From NCBI RefSeq assembly GCF_024055795.1, contig NZ_JAMXMY010000001.1, forward strand, positions 496,001-560,000: 64,000 nucleotides of DNA. The letters run 5' to 3'. Positions 40,055-49,791 of the stretch are shown here, piece by piece (within the stretch, counting starts at the first letter, position 1; every line of letters begins with the position of its first letter). The notes under the pieces are model-generated. The model was not told the DNA's origin and did not search any database. It was given only the letters and a program-made list of their open reading frames with translations. The translations under genes were made by a program, and so were the position numbers. The stretch is from Actinoallomurus purpureus (lineage in GTDB: Bacteria; Actinomycetota; Actinomycetes; Streptosporangiales; Streptosporangiaceae).

Positions 40055-43000
40055 TCAGGACCAGCGAACGCCGACCGGGCCGAACATTCCCGAGCGCCGC
40101 TGGCCCGGGAAGACGAAGTGGGTGGGGCCGGCCGCGTCGACGTACGGCGCGAGCGTGCCGAAGACGTCGATCTCGATCGTGTTCTCACCGTCGCGCAGGC
40201 TCTCGGTGACGTCGAAGACGTACGGGGAGCACACGCGTACGCCGCCGGCGCGGCCGTTCAGGGTCACCTCGGCGGTTCCTCGCACGCGGCCCAGGTCGAG
40301 CACGGCGCGTGTGCGCCCGTGGCCGGCCTCCGGGGGAGGGACGAATCGGCATCGGTACCGGACGCCGCCGGAGTACTCGGCGAGCCCGTTGTCCTCCCAG
40401 TCGCCGAGTCCGACGCGGCCGGTGCCGGCCGTGAACCGGATCGGCCCGCCGAGGGCCGCCCCGCCCTCGAAGCCGGGCTCCGTGCGGATCCGCAGGGCGC
40501 CCGCCCGTACGCCGGACCGTCCGTCAGGGGAGAGGCCGACGGTGACCCGGACGGGAGCGCCGCGCGGGTCGGGCCGCGTGGTGGCGCGTTCCACTCCGTC
40601 CACGAAGACCGTGGCCGCGCCGTGCACGTCGGCCTCGATGCGGACGGCGCCGGGCGGGATGGCGAACCGGAACCATTCCACCGGTGATGCCCCTCGGCCC
40701 GGCACCGCCGGCACCACCGCCGGGATCCGATCCCGGCGGGCGTTCGCGTCGGTGTTCTCCAGCCAGGCGGCTCCGGGGAGAGGATGGGGCCGCCGCCACA
40801 GATGCAGTGCGGCCGGGTCGCCGTGCTGGCGCCGGCAGGCGACGGTCGGGACCGGCACGCCGTCTCGTACGGCGCGCCACGACGGTCCGGTCGCGACGCC
40901 GAAGTCGGTATCGGCGAGCACGGCGGCCGGTTCTCCGCGTTCGGCCGGTTCCAGCGAGATCTCGTTGTCGCCGAGGTGCAGGGCGTCGGCGATCTCGTAG
41001 CGGCGCACGCGCGGGGCGTCGTGTTCGGCATAGGGATCGAAGCCGCCCTGACGCCCGACCTGGACGCCGTTCACCCGGACGGCGCAGGGCCGGACCGCCG
41101 CCACCTGCAGGACCGCTCGCGCGGGGAGGGCGTCCAGCGTGACGGTCGCGGCGAGCGCGACGCTCGTGTCCGGATGCGACGGCCCGGCGGCGGCGATCCA
41201 CTCCGGCCGCCGGCACATCTCGGTGGACTCCGCGAACGTGACGTAGGCCCGTAGCCGGAGATCCTCCGTCGGCGTGAGGCGCAGGTCGAGCGGGTGGGTC
41301 CCGGGGCTGAGGCTTATCGGTGCCGTGGCGAGGTATCCGTGGTCCTCGATGGGGAGTTCCACGCCGTCCACCCGGACCGACTTGGCCGCCGCCGCGCCCA
41401 CGGCGAGCGTCGCCTCGACGGGCTCGCGCACCACCAGATCCGCACGGAGGCAAACGGTCCGTCCGCCGCGGACCTCGCCGAAGTCGAGGAACTCCTCCGG
41501 GACGTGTCCCTTGGGACCCAGGGTCTCCCGGTGCACGGGGTCCTTACGGATCCCCCGGGTCGCCGAGTAGACCGCCGGGCGCCAGGGCGGTCCGGGGGCG
41601 GCGTCATCACCGGCACCGGCGCTTGTGGTCCAGACGCCGTGCGGCCCGAAGGTCGCGTGCGCGGCCGCCCATCCGGGCTCCTCGCCGGACGCCGTGGCCC
41701 ATTCCTCGCGCCGGCCGTCCTCCCCGTCCTGTTCGAGCCGGTGGCGGAGCTCCCATCGCTGGACGGGGGCCAGGTCGCCGGCGGGGCGGGCGAAGTCGCC
41801 CCAGGTGTCGTCGAGGGTCGGGATGAGCTCCATCTCCCAGGTGGTCCCCAGGTCGAGCCACGCCGTGGGCCGGCCGGCGACCGCCGGGTCCGGGACCGCC
41901 GCCCCCGGGCCGTCGTCGCCGCCCGCGTGGTTTGCATCGCCCGGGCGACCCGCCTCACCCATGCTGTCCGCGTCGTCCGGTTCGTCGGCGCCGGCGTGAC
42001 CGGCGGGGAAGACGAGCAGGACGGCGGGCCCGCGGTCGAAGGGCACCACGACCTCGGTCACGTCGCCGCGCGTCTCGGCGGCGAGCCGCCGCGGCGGGCC
42101 GCCGAAGGGGTCGACCAGCAGGGCGGGGCCGCGCGCGCCGCGCACCCGCACGCGCATCTCGCGGTGGTACCGGTCCGGGTCGAAGTCGCAGGAGACGTCG
42201 AGCCAGCCCAGCTCGATTCCCCGCTCGTCCGGCCGGCCGACCGACACGTCGCTCGCGCGCGGGAAGGCGGCGGTCAGGAACACGACGGTGGCGCCCTCGA
42301 CCTCCCGGACCAGCGCCGGCACCGGGGCGTCCACCGGCCCCGGATCGCCGAGCACCGAGCCGAGGTCGCCGGCCGAGCCGACCACTCCTGAGCCCGGCAG
42401 GTCCTCCAGCCGCGCCCGCAGGCGGGCGACCGCGCGGTCGGCGTCCGCGTCTCCCACCCCGCGTTCGGGGAGCGCGCCGACGGCGACCAGCCGTCCGCCT
42501 CCGGCGGCGAACTCCTCGAGTCGGCGGGCGGTCTCGCCCTCCAGCACCGTGCAGGCCGGCAGGACGATCGCCGCGTAGGCCTCGTCGGCGACCCGCAACC
42601 GGCCCCCGGAGACGGTGGCGCGCCGGACCGAGTCGTCGTCGATCACGTCGGCGTCGAGCCGCAGCCGGTCGAGAGCGCCGGGAACGGTGTGGAACCAGGC
42701 CATGTCGCCGACCAGCTCCCGGTAGACGCGGTCGGCTCGGGCGGCGTCGTCGTCCATCCCGTCCAGCCGGGCGCCCGCCTGCGCGGTCGCGGTCGGCAGC
42801 AGCACCGCCACGTCGCAGAGGTGGTGGCCGAGGGAGAGCGCCGCGCACAGGCGGGTGACCGCGTCGGCGAAGACCCTGTGGTGCCGCCAGTACGGCTGGC
42901 GCCAGTCGGTGGACGGCGGCGCCCATTCCCACCAGCCGCCCTTGGTCGTGTAGTAGACCGCGTGGGGGTTGTACAGGGTCGCGCCGGAACGCAGCCAGGG

Positions 43001-43984
43001 CAGCAGCCAGTCGAAGGTCTCCTCCAGCGTGCCGCCCCAGCCGCTGGAGTGGAACGCCTCGATCCAGGTGCGCGGCCGCCCGTACAGGTGCGCCAGCGAC
43101 GAGTGGATCCGCGCGTCGCCGTGGTGGTCCGAGCCGGGCGCGCCGAACCAGCGGTGCGTGCGCGCGTAGTCGGCGTAGAGGCGGACACCCTCCACCGGGT
43201 CGCCGGCGCGGGCGGGATCCTGCTGGTCACAGCCGTGCAGGAGACCGTGTCGCTCGTGCCATTCGGAGAGCGGCCGGAAGAACGCCTCTTCGGCCAGCTC
43301 CGCGCGGGTGCGGTGGTAGTCGCGGCGGAACCGCGAACCATCGGCGCCCGTCTCGCCCGCCCACAGCGCCGGCAGGTACGGGGCCGGGTCGTAGCCGCGC
43401 CGCCGCTCGAACTCCCCGGCGAACGCCGGGGACCAGGTGGGCAGGGCGGGCAGTTCGTCCTGGAAGGAGCCGACGATGACGGTGCCGAGCCGGTGGGGCA
43501 GGCGTCGTTCGAACTCCCCGTGCACGCGGTCGATGAGGGCGGCGCACGCGTCGGCCGAGAGGTAGTCGAAGCCCCGGGTGGTGACCGTGACGCCGCCGTC
43601 CCGCCGATCCAGCCACTGCCCGGCGTACGACGGCGTCTCCTGGACGAGGCGGGCCTGGATGTCGGCGCCGGAGAAACCGAGCTGGTCGTAGAACCACAGG
43701 AAGGCGCCCAGCTCCTCGGCGTCGGCGCAGACGCCGTCGAGCAGCTCCCACCACGCCTCGGAGAAGAACGCCGGCTCGTCGGCGTCGGAGCCGAACATCG
43801 GCCCCGACGGTGCGAGGTTCAGAATGATCAGGTTCCGTACGCCGCCGGCGACGAACCGTTCCAGCTGCCAGCGCAGCCGGGCGCGGTCGAGCGGCTCGCC
43901 GCTCCACCACCAGATCGCCGCCGGGGAGAACCCGGCCGGCGGACGGTCCAGGACCTCCGCCAGCCGGGGTGGGAGCACGGTCAT
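40055..43984 (-). CDS. Glycoside hydrolase family 106-like enzyme (putative alpha-L-rhamnosidase)
   Basis: 1309 residues from ATG at 43984, which overlaps the preceding permease stop as ATGA; the frame is open well upstream but there it lies over the permease gene. The N-terminal barrel has FSPAAIWWWSGEPLDRARLRWQLERFVAGGVRNLIIL, LWFYDQLGFSGADIQ, VIVGSFQDELPALPTWSPAF, IEAFHSSGWGGTLEETFDWLLPWL and VYYTTKGGWWEWAPPSTDWRQPYWRHH. The C-terminus has galactose-binding-like beta domains (ADVHGAATVFVDGVERAT, RVRGTAEVTLNGRAGGVRVCSPYVFDVTESLRDGENTIEIDV). Size and order match GH106, which cleaves terminal L-rhamnose. No signal peptide, so it works on imported oligosaccharides. Downstream (39819-40054) only a weak hairpin at 39947-39966 is seen. 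Confidence 0.78.
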   Translation of the reverse strand: MTVLPPRLAEVLDRPPAGFSPAAIWWWSGEPLDRARLRWQLERFVAGGVRNLIILNLAPSGPMFGSDADEPAFFSEAWWELLDGVCADAEELGAFLWFYDQLGFSGADIQARLVQETPSYAGQWLDRRDGGVTVTTRGFDYLSADACAALIDRVHGEFERRLPHRLGTVIVGSFQDELPALPTWSPAFAGEFERRRGYDPAPYLPALWAGETGADGSRFRRDYHRTRAELAEEAFFRPLSEWHERHGLLHGCDQQDPARAGDPVEGVRLYADYARTHRWFGAPGSDHHGDARIHSSLAHLYGRPRTWIEAFHSSGWGGTLEETFDWLLPWLRSGATLYNPHAVYYTTKGGWWEWAPPSTDWRQPYWRHHRVFADAVTRLCAALSLGHHLCDVAVLLPTATAQAGARLDGMDDDAARADRVYRELVGDMAWFHTVPGALDRLRLDADVIDDDSVRRATVSGGRLRVADEAYAAIVLPACTVLEGETARRLEEFAAGGGRLVAVGALPERGVGDADADRAVARLRARLEDLPGSGVVGSAGDLGSVLGDPGPVDAPVPALVREVEGATVVFLTAAFPRASDVSVGRPDERGIELGWLDVSCDFDPDRYHREMRVRVRGARGPALLVDPFGGPPRRLAAETRGDVTEVVVPFDRGPAVLLVFPAGHAGADEPDDADSMGEAGRPGDANHAGGDDGPGAAVPDPAVAGRPTAWLDLGTTWEMELIPTLDDTWGDFARPAGDLAPVQRWELRHRLEQDGEDGRREEWATASGEEPGWAAAHATFGPHGVWTTSAGAGDDAAPGPPWRPAVYSATRGIRKDPVHRETLGPKGHVPEEFLDFGEVRGGRTVCLRADLVVREPVEATLAVGAAAAKSVRVDGVELPIEDHGYLATAPISLSPGTHPLDLRLTPTEDLRLRAYVTFAESTEMCRRPEWIAAAGPSHPDTSVALAATVTLDALPARAVLQVAAVRPCAVRVNGVQVGRQGGFDPYAEHDAPRVRRYEIADALHLGDNEISLEPAERGEPAAVLADTDFGVATGPSWRAVRDGVPVPTVACRRQHGDPAALHLWRRPHPLPGAAWLENTDANARRDRIPAVVPAVPGRGASPVEWFRFAIPPGAVRIEADVHGAATVFVDGVERATTRPDPRGAPVRVTVGLSPDGRSGVRAGALRIRTEPGFEGGAALGGPIRFTAGTGRVGLGDWEDNGLAEYSGGVRYRCRFVPPPEAGHGRTRAVLDLGRVRGTAEVTLNGRAGGVRVCSPYVFDVTESLRDGENTIEIDVFGTLAPYVDAAGPTHFVFPGQRRSGMFGPVGVRWS

Positions 43985-44811
43985 CCCTTGAGCCCGCTGG
44001 CGAACCCGCGGATGACGTAGCGCTGCAGCAGGAGGAACACCACGAGGATCGGCAGCGCGGCAAGGACGAGGCCGGCGAAGACCAGGCCGTAGTCGGAGAC
44101 GTACTGCCCGACGAAGGAGAACACGCGCACCGGCACCGTCTCCCGCGCCGACCCGCCGAGGTACAGCAGCGGGGTGAAGAAGTCGTTCCAGATGAACACC
44201 GCGTTGAGGATCAGCACGGTGCCGGTGATCGGCCGCAGCAGGGGGAACACCACACGGGTGAACGCCTGCAGGTGCGTCGCACCGTCGATCAGTGCCGCGT
44301 TCGCGTAGTCGCGGGGGAGCGCCCGGATGAAGCCCGTGTACAGGAAGATCGTGAACGGCAGCTGGATGCCGGTGTAGAAGACGATCATCCCCTGGTACGT
44401 CCCCAGCAGCCCGAGCTGGTCGACCAGTTTGAACAGCGGGATCATGCCGAGCTGGAACGGCAGCACGATGCCGAGCAGGAACAGCACGTACAGCCCGAAC
44501 CCGAGCCGGGAGGCGCAGCGGGCCAGGAAGTACGCCGCGAACGCCCCCAGCGCGATCAGGCAGACGAGGCTCGCCACCGTGATCATCGTGCTGTTCAGCA
44601 GGGCCGAGCCGAGGCCCGCCGCCGACCACGCCCGGGAGAAGTTCGCCATCGTGGGTGAGGTGGGCGGCGACAGCGGCGCGCTCGCGATCTGCCGACCGCT
44701 CTTTAGCGACAGCGTGATCAGCGCGTAGACCGGGAACAGGAACGCGATCCCGGCCGCGACCATCACCAACTCGAGCAGGAACGTACGTACGCCGTACCGC
44801 AGGTGAGTCAT
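43981..44811 (-). CDS. Sugar ABC transporter permease (MalG type)
   Basis: 276 residues, ATG overlapping the preceding permease stop. Six membrane segments; the EAA loop reads ALPRDYANAALIDGATHLQAFTRVVFPLLRP, the contact to the shared ATPase. Opens with FLLELVMVAAGIAFLFPVYALITLSLK. Forms an importer with the other permease and the binding protein; no ATPase gene is nearby, so a shared MsiK-type ATPase is expected, as in Streptomyces. Confidence 0.93.
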   Translation of the reverse strand: MTHLRYGVRTFLLELVMVAAGIAFLFPVYALITLSLKSGRQIASAPLSPPTSPTMANFSRAWSAAGLGSALLNSTMITVASLVCLIALGAFAAYFLARCASRLGFGLYVLFLLGIVLPFQLGMIPLFKLVDQLGLLGTYQGMIVFYTGIQLPFTIFLYTGFIRALPRDYANAALIDGATHLQAFTRVVFPLLRPITGTVLILNAVFIWNDFFTPLLYLGGSARETVPVRVFSFVGQYVSDYGLVFAGLVLAALPILVVFLLLQRYVIRGFASGLKG

Positions 44812-45749
44812 GCCTGGACCTCCCTGCCGCGCAGGTACGCGATCTGCAGCAGCGATACGGCCGCGACGAACAGTGCGAGCACGAGCGCGATCGCGGTGCT
44901 GTAACCGAACTTCCCGTAGACGAACGCCTGCTTGTACAGCACGGTCGACAGCGTCTCGCTGGCGTAGCCGGGACCGCCGCCCGTCGCGGCGTACACCTGG
45001 TCGAACAGCTTGAGGCCGCCGATGGTGGACAGCATCACGTTGATCGTCAGCGCCGGAGCCAGCAGCGGCCAGGTGATGTACCGGAACCGCTGGAAGCGAC
45101 CGGCGCCGTCGATCATCGCGGCCTCGTGCAGGTCGGCCGGGACGCCCTCCAGCCCGGCCAGGAAGATGACCATGGAGTAGCCGGCGTACTGCCACACGAC
45201 CATTCCGGCGACCGACCACACGGCCAGCGAGGGGTCGCCCAGCCAGTCCTGCCGCAGGCCGCCGAGCCCGATCGCGCCGAGGAGGCCGTTCAGGCCCGCG
45301 TGCGGGTCCGGGTTGTAGACGTACTTCCAGAGGAAGGCGACCATCACCGGGCTGACCACCGCGGGCGCGAAGAAGATCACCCGCAGGACCGTGCGGGACC
45401 TGATGCGGGCGTGCACGCCGAGCGCGAGCAGCAGCCCGATGCCGTTCTGCACGACCACGATCGCGACGGTGAGCAGCAACGTGTTCTTCAGCGCTCCGAC
45501 GGCCCGCTCGTCGTGGAAGAGGGCACGGAAGTTCGCCAGGCCGTTGAACGACTTGCCGCCGATGCCGCTCCAGTCGGTGAAGGCGTACATCACGCCCGAC
45601 AGGCTCGGGTAGAGCACCACCGCGGCGTAGACGAGCAGCGCGGGCGCGACGAACCACCAGGGCGGGGTGAGGAAGCCCGTCCGGCGACCCTTCACGGGAG
45701 GTGAGGGCGTGGTCGCCGGACGGGCCGTTCGGCGGGTGGTCACCGTCAT
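44808..45749 (-). CDS. Sugar ABC transporter permease (MalF type)
   Basis: 313 residues. N-terminal hydrophobic WWFVAPALLVYAAVVLYPSLSGVMYAFTDWSGIG; EAA loop GVPADLHEAAMIDGAGRFQRFRYITWPLLAP. Begins 4 bp after the binding-protein stop and overlaps the next permease start. Confidence 0.93.
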   Translation of the reverse strand: MTVTTRRTARPATTPSPPVKGRRTGFLTPPWWFVAPALLVYAAVVLYPSLSGVMYAFTDWSGIGGKSFNGLANFRALFHDERAVGALKNTLLLTVAIVVVQNGIGLLLALGVHARIRSRTVLRVIFFAPAVVSPVMVAFLWKYVYNPDPHAGLNGLLGAIGLGGLRQDWLGDPSLAVWSVAGMVVWQYAGYSMVIFLAGLEGVPADLHEAAMIDGAGRFQRFRYITWPLLAPALTINVMLSTIGGLKLFDQVYAATGGGPGYASETLSTVLYKQAFVYGKFGYSTAIALVLALFVAAVSLLQIAYLRGREVQA

Positions 45750-45753
45750 GGCC

Positions 45754-47040
45754 TCAGGACTTCTTCCGGTAGACCTGGTCCATCTTCGCCAGGCCCTTGT
45801 CGATCGTGGTCTTGCCGGCCAGGAGTTCCTGGACGACGGCGAAGTGGGTCGGCTGGACCTCGGCGTTGGGCCACGCCTGATCCATGAAGGGCACCGCCTT
45901 GTTCCCCTCGATGAAGGGCAGGAAGGGCTCCAGCACCGGGTCGATCGTGGAGGACGCGTCGCGGTGGAGGGGGATGCAGGCGACGGCCGCGGCCCAGCGG
46001 TTGATGTTCTCCTGCTTGCCGAGGAACTCGATGAACGCCTTGGCGGCGTCGGCGTTGCGGCTGCGGGCGCTCACGCCGAGCCCGACGACGACGCCCGCGG
46101 GGATCCACACGCCGTCCGCGCTGTCCGCGCCCGGGAACGGGAACATCCCCAGGTCGTCGGGGCTGGAGGCGGCCTTGCGGAAGTCCGGCAGCACGGCCGA
46201 CACCTGCACGGCCATCGCGGCCTTGCCGGTCGCGACCATCGAGGTCTGCTGCTCGAACGTCGTTCCGTTGGGATTGTCGTTGAAGAAGCCGCGCTTCTGC
46301 AGGTCGAGGTACATCGTGAAGGCGTCGCGCCAGCCCGACTGGGCGAAGCTCGCGGACCCCGCCTGCATCTGGCTGTCGAACTGCGGGTTCTTCGCGTACA
46401 CCGTGGAGGGCACCAGCGCGTACGTGATGAGCTGGGTGATCCAGGCCGTCTGCGCGCCGAGCGCGATCGGCACGACGCCCGCCTTCTTCAGCTTTGCGCA
46501 CACGTCGAGCAGCTCGGTCCAGGTCTTCGGCGGCTGCACGCCCGCCTTCTGGAAGACCTTCTTGTTGTAGATCGCGCCGATGACGCTGGACCCGGCCGAG
46601 TAGATGAGGGTCTTGCCCTGAACCTGGAACGCGGACTTGAAGTTGGCCGGGATCAGCTGCGTCCACGACTGGGAGCTCAGGTCGGCGAGCAGGCCCGCCT
46701 GAGCGATCTGCGCCATCGACATGGCGCTGCCGTTGCCCGGGTAGACGACGTGCACGTCCGGCGCGTTACCGGCGCCGAGCTGGGTGCGCAGCGACGTCTC
46801 CACCTGGTCGGTCGGCGCGTACGACGTGGTGAACTTCGCCTGCGTGTAGAGCTTCGTCAGCTCGTCCAGCGCCTTCTGCTGGTCCGAGACGCCGACGAGA
46901 CGCAGCGTCTTGGAACCACCGCCGCCCGCGCCGGACGACCCGCCGCACGCGACCAGTGCCGCGGGCATCGCCGCCACGGCCGCGAGGCCTCCCGCCGCAC
47001 GCAGGAAGCCTCTGCGGTCCGGCTCGAATCGTGATGTCAC
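45754..47040 (-). CDS. Extracellular sugar-binding lipoprotein
   Basis: 428 residues from GTG at 47040, behind AAGGAGGACAGG and overlapping the GH78 stop. The signal combines a twin-arginine-like DRRGFLRAAGG with a lipobox (AALVACGGSS), so it may be Tat-exported and lipid anchored. Family 1 solute-binding fold: RLVGVSDQQKALDELTKLYTQA, VHVVYPGNGSAMSMAQIAQAGLLADLS, GKTLIYSAGSSVIGAIYNKKVFQKAGVQPPKTWTELLDVCAKLKKAGVVPIALG. Genes on both sides encode rhamnosidases, so the likely ligand is an L-rhamnose-containing glycoside or oligosaccharide. Confidence 0.92.
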   Translation of the reverse strand: MTSRFEPDRRGFLRAAGGLAAVAAMPAALVACGGSSGAGGGGSKTLRLVGVSDQQKALDELTKLYTQAKFTTSYAPTDQVETSLRTQLGAGNAPDVHVVYPGNGSAMSMAQIAQAGLLADLSSQSWTQLIPANFKSAFQVQGKTLIYSAGSSVIGAIYNKKVFQKAGVQPPKTWTELLDVCAKLKKAGVVPIALGAQTAWITQLITYALVPSTVYAKNPQFDSQMQAGSASFAQSGWRDAFTMYLDLQKRGFFNDNPNGTTFEQQTSMVATGKAAMAVQVSAVLPDFRKAASSPDDLGMFPFPGADSADGVWIPAGVVVGLGVSARSRNADAAKAFIEFLGKQENINRWAAAVACIPLHRDASSTIDPVLEPFLPFIEGNKAVPFMDQAWPNAEVQPTHFAVVQELLAGKTTIDKGLAKMDQVYRKKS

Positions 47041-49766
47041 CCTGTCCTCCTTGCTGAGAATCGGTAGTCCCCCGATCCCACGCGGCACACGAGCGCGCTC
47101 CCGCCGGTGACGGCCGGCTCGGTACCGACGATCTCGATTCCGGGGCTCTCGCCGACCGGAAGTCCGTTCTCCCGCACCGCGGATCCCGAGGCGACGGGGA
47201 TGTGCACCGTCGCCGTCGCGCCCGGTGGGACGCTCACCGCCAGCCGGAGCCCGTCGTCGTCCTGCTCCCAGCGGACCGCGATCCGGCCGCGCGCCGACTC
47301 ATGCGACGCCTCCGCCCAGTGGGACTCGCCGGGACGCCGGAACGGCCGGGGACGGATGAGCGGCTCACGGTAGGCGACGGAGCCCGGCGCCTGGTCGAGG
47401 CCGGCCAGCCCGCGGTACAGCCACTCGCCGACCGACCCGAGCGCGTAGTGGTTGAACGAGTTCATCGCCGGCGCCTGGAAGCCGCGCTCGTCGGTGTAGC
47501 CGTCCCAGCGCTCCCAGATGGTGGTGGCGCCGTGGCGCAGCGGATACAGCCAGGACGGCGGTTCCGTGCGGCGCAGCAGCGCGTGCGCGAGATCGGCCCG
47601 GCCCCAGCGGTCGAGGACCGGTGCGATCAACCCGACGCCGAGGAAACCCGTCGTGAGGCCCGGACCGGCCTCCTCGACGAGCTCCGCCAGCCGGTCGGCC
47701 GCGCCCGCGGCCGGGCCGTCGGGGAGCAGTTCGAAGTGGAGCGCCAGCGCGTAGGCGGTCTGTGTGTCGCCCTCGATCCGGCCGTCCGGGGTGGCGAACC
47801 GGTCCGTGAACGTCGCGCGGATGTCGCGCGCCAGCGCGGCGTACCGGCCGGCCCTCTCGTCTCCCAGCACGCCCGCCGCACGCGCGGTCAGCTCGGCGCT
47901 GTGGGCGAAGTAGGCGGTGGCGACCACCTCGCGGGGCGTCGGCCGGCCGATCGCGAGCCAGTCCGCGAAGTGCGGGCCCACCCTGTGCCGCCAGACCAGG
48001 TCGGGATTGTGGCGGTGGACGAGGTCGACCCACGCGTACATCGAGTCCAGCGACCGGGCCAGGAACCGTTCGTCGCCGTAGACGCGGTACAGGTGCCAGG
48101 GGATCAGCACCCCGGCGTCCGCCCAGCCCGGCGCGCCCTCGTCCGCGACGCCCGCGAGGAGCGGTGCCACGTTGGAGAAGCCGCCGTCGGGGCCCTGGGC
48201 GTCCCGTACGTCCTGCGTCCACTTGGCGAAGAAGGCCGCGACGTCGGCGCCCAGGCAGGCGGTGGGCAGGAACACCTGCGCGTCGGCGAGCCAGCCGAGA
48301 CGCTCGTCGCGCTGCGGGCAGTCGGTGGGCACGCTCACGAAGTTCGAGCGCTGCCCCCAGGTGATGTTGTGGTGCAACCGCCGGATGCCCGGGTCCGAGC
48401 AGTCGAACGTGCCCGCCCATGGAGTGTCGCTGTGCAGCACGACGCCGGTGACGTCACCGGCGTCGAGGTCCGCGAGGCCGGTCACCTCGGCGTACCTGAA
48501 GCCGTGGTAGGTGAAGCGCGGCTCGAACACGACCGCGTCGCCGCCTCCGCGATCGCCGCCGATCAGGACGTCGGTCGCGGCGGCGGTGCGCAGGTTCGCG
48601 GTGTAGAGGCCACCGCCGTCGTCGAGGGTCTCGGCGTGGCGGAGCACCACCCGCTGCCCGTCGCGCAGTCCGCGCGCGGTCAGCCGGAGACGACCGGCGA
48701 AGTTCTGCCCGAAGTCGACGATGTGCGCGTCCGGGCCGACGCGGGTCACCGCGACCGGGCCGAGCTCACCCAGCGCGCGGACGGGCTCGTCGACCGAGGG
48801 GACGAGCCGCGCGGTGTCGTCGTCGGCCACGCGGGCGGACCGCCACGCGTCGTCGTCGAACTCCGGGCAATCCCAGCCGGGGATCGCGTGCCGCAGGTCG
48901 TGGCATTCGCCCATGAGCAGGTCGGCGTACCGGATGGGCCCGTCGGCCGTCCGCCAGCTCTCGTCGGTGGCGACGACCTGCCGGGACTCGTCCGCGTGGT
49001 CGAGGTGGAGCTGTGCGATCAGCTGGGGGAAGCCCCCGTAGTGGCAGCCCGGCCGGCGCGGGTCGAAGCCCACGTAGCCGCTCCACCAGCCGTCGGCGAT
49101 CGTGGCCGCCAGGACGTTCTCACCCGGCGTGATCAGGCCGGTGACGTCGTAGGTCTGGTACTGCACGCGGTGGCGGTAGTCGGTCCAGCCGGGGGCCAGT
49201 TCCGCGTCGCCGACACGCTCCCCGTTGATCCGCGCCTCGTACAGGCCGCGGGCGCTGACGTACAGCCGGGCGCGCACCGGGGCCGCCGGTGCCGTGAACG
49301 CGCGCCGCAGCAGTGGGCACGGCCGCAGCCCGTGGGAGTCGAGGGCGCGCTCGCCCTCCACCGGCGGGTCGACGACCTCGACGGCCGTCCAGTCCGGCGC
49401 GATCCAGGACGCCGTCCAGTCGTCCGGGCCCAGCCCGGTCTCGAACCACGACTCGGCGTTCCTCGACGCCCCCTCGGTCTCCCATACCGTGACGCGCCAG
49501 TGGTACCGGGTCCGCGGCGCCAGTGCCGGGCCCGCGTAGACCACGCCGATCCCGTCCGGATCGGCGACCCGCCCGGTGTCCCACACCGGCGGCCCTTCCG
49601 GAGCCGACCGGACCTCGACACGGTGGGCGACGCAGGCGGCGCCGCGCGGCGCACCGGGCTCGGCGGCCAGGCGCCAGGACAGCAGCGGAGCGGGCTCACC
49701 GATCCCGAGCGGCGTCGTCCGATGGTCGCAGCGCAGCGCGTACGGCCGGACCCCGCCGCCGCTCAC
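47037..49766 (-). CDS. Alpha-L-rhamnosidase, glycoside hydrolase family 78
   Basis: 909 residues, GTG at 49766 with GGAGGAACGC upstream. Fn3-like N-terminus (YALRCDHRTTPLGIGEPAPLLSWRLAAE), carbohydrate-binding N domain (YVSARGLYEARINGERVGDAELAPGWTDYRHRVQYQTYDVTGLI), then the (alpha/alpha)6 barrel with NFVSVPTDCPQRDERLGWLADAQVF, whose Glu is the general acid, and GATTIWERWDGY, whose Glu is the base by family comparison. Inverts alpha-L-rhamnosides to L-rhamnose. No signal peptide; first enzyme gene of the operon, 25 bp after the DeoR regulator. Confidence 0.93.
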   Translation of the reverse strand: MSGGGVRPYALRCDHRTTPLGIGEPAPLLSWRLAAEPGAPRGAACVAHRVEVRSAPEGPPVWDTGRVADPDGIGVVYAGPALAPRTRYHWRVTVWETEGASRNAESWFETGLGPDDWTASWIAPDWTAVEVVDPPVEGERALDSHGLRPCPLLRRAFTAPAAPVRARLYVSARGLYEARINGERVGDAELAPGWTDYRHRVQYQTYDVTGLITPGENVLAATIADGWWSGYVGFDPRRPGCHYGGFPQLIAQLHLDHADESRQVVATDESWRTADGPIRYADLLMGECHDLRHAIPGWDCPEFDDDAWRSARVADDDTARLVPSVDEPVRALGELGPVAVTRVGPDAHIVDFGQNFAGRLRLTARGLRDGQRVVLRHAETLDDGGGLYTANLRTAAATDVLIGGDRGGGDAVVFEPRFTYHGFRYAEVTGLADLDAGDVTGVVLHSDTPWAGTFDCSDPGIRRLHHNITWGQRSNFVSVPTDCPQRDERLGWLADAQVFLPTACLGADVAAFFAKWTQDVRDAQGPDGGFSNVAPLLAGVADEGAPGWADAGVLIPWHLYRVYGDERFLARSLDSMYAWVDLVHRHNPDLVWRHRVGPHFADWLAIGRPTPREVVATAYFAHSAELTARAAGVLGDERAGRYAALARDIRATFTDRFATPDGRIEGDTQTAYALALHFELLPDGPAAGAADRLAELVEEAGPGLTTGFLGVGLIAPVLDRWGRADLAHALLRRTEPPSWLYPLRHGATTIWERWDGYTDERGFQAPAMNSFNHYALGSVGEWLYRGLAGLDQAPGSVAYREPLIRPRPFRRPGESHWAEASHESARGRIAVRWEQDDDGLRLAVSVPPGATATVHIPVASGSAVRENGLPVGESPGIEIVGTEPAVTGGSALVCRVGSGDYRFSARRTG

Positions 49767-49791
49767 GCGTTCCTCCGGCGCTGTCGGGCGT

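Noticed and set aside
39937-40188. Possible winged-helix tail (RRLTPLGRRVLGA) on the minus strand after GH106
   Set aside because: Too short and embedded in a low-complexity frame that overlaps the GH106 gene; could be chance.
42950-42970. TAGTAG strings inside the GH106 gene as further BlaI-like sites
   Set aside because: Single half-sites in coding sequence without the partner half 6 bp away.
40055-44629. Extended 1524-residue version of the GH106 gene
   Set aside because: The first 215 codons lie over the permease gene in another frame; the ATG at 43984 overlaps the permease stop as in the rest of the operon.
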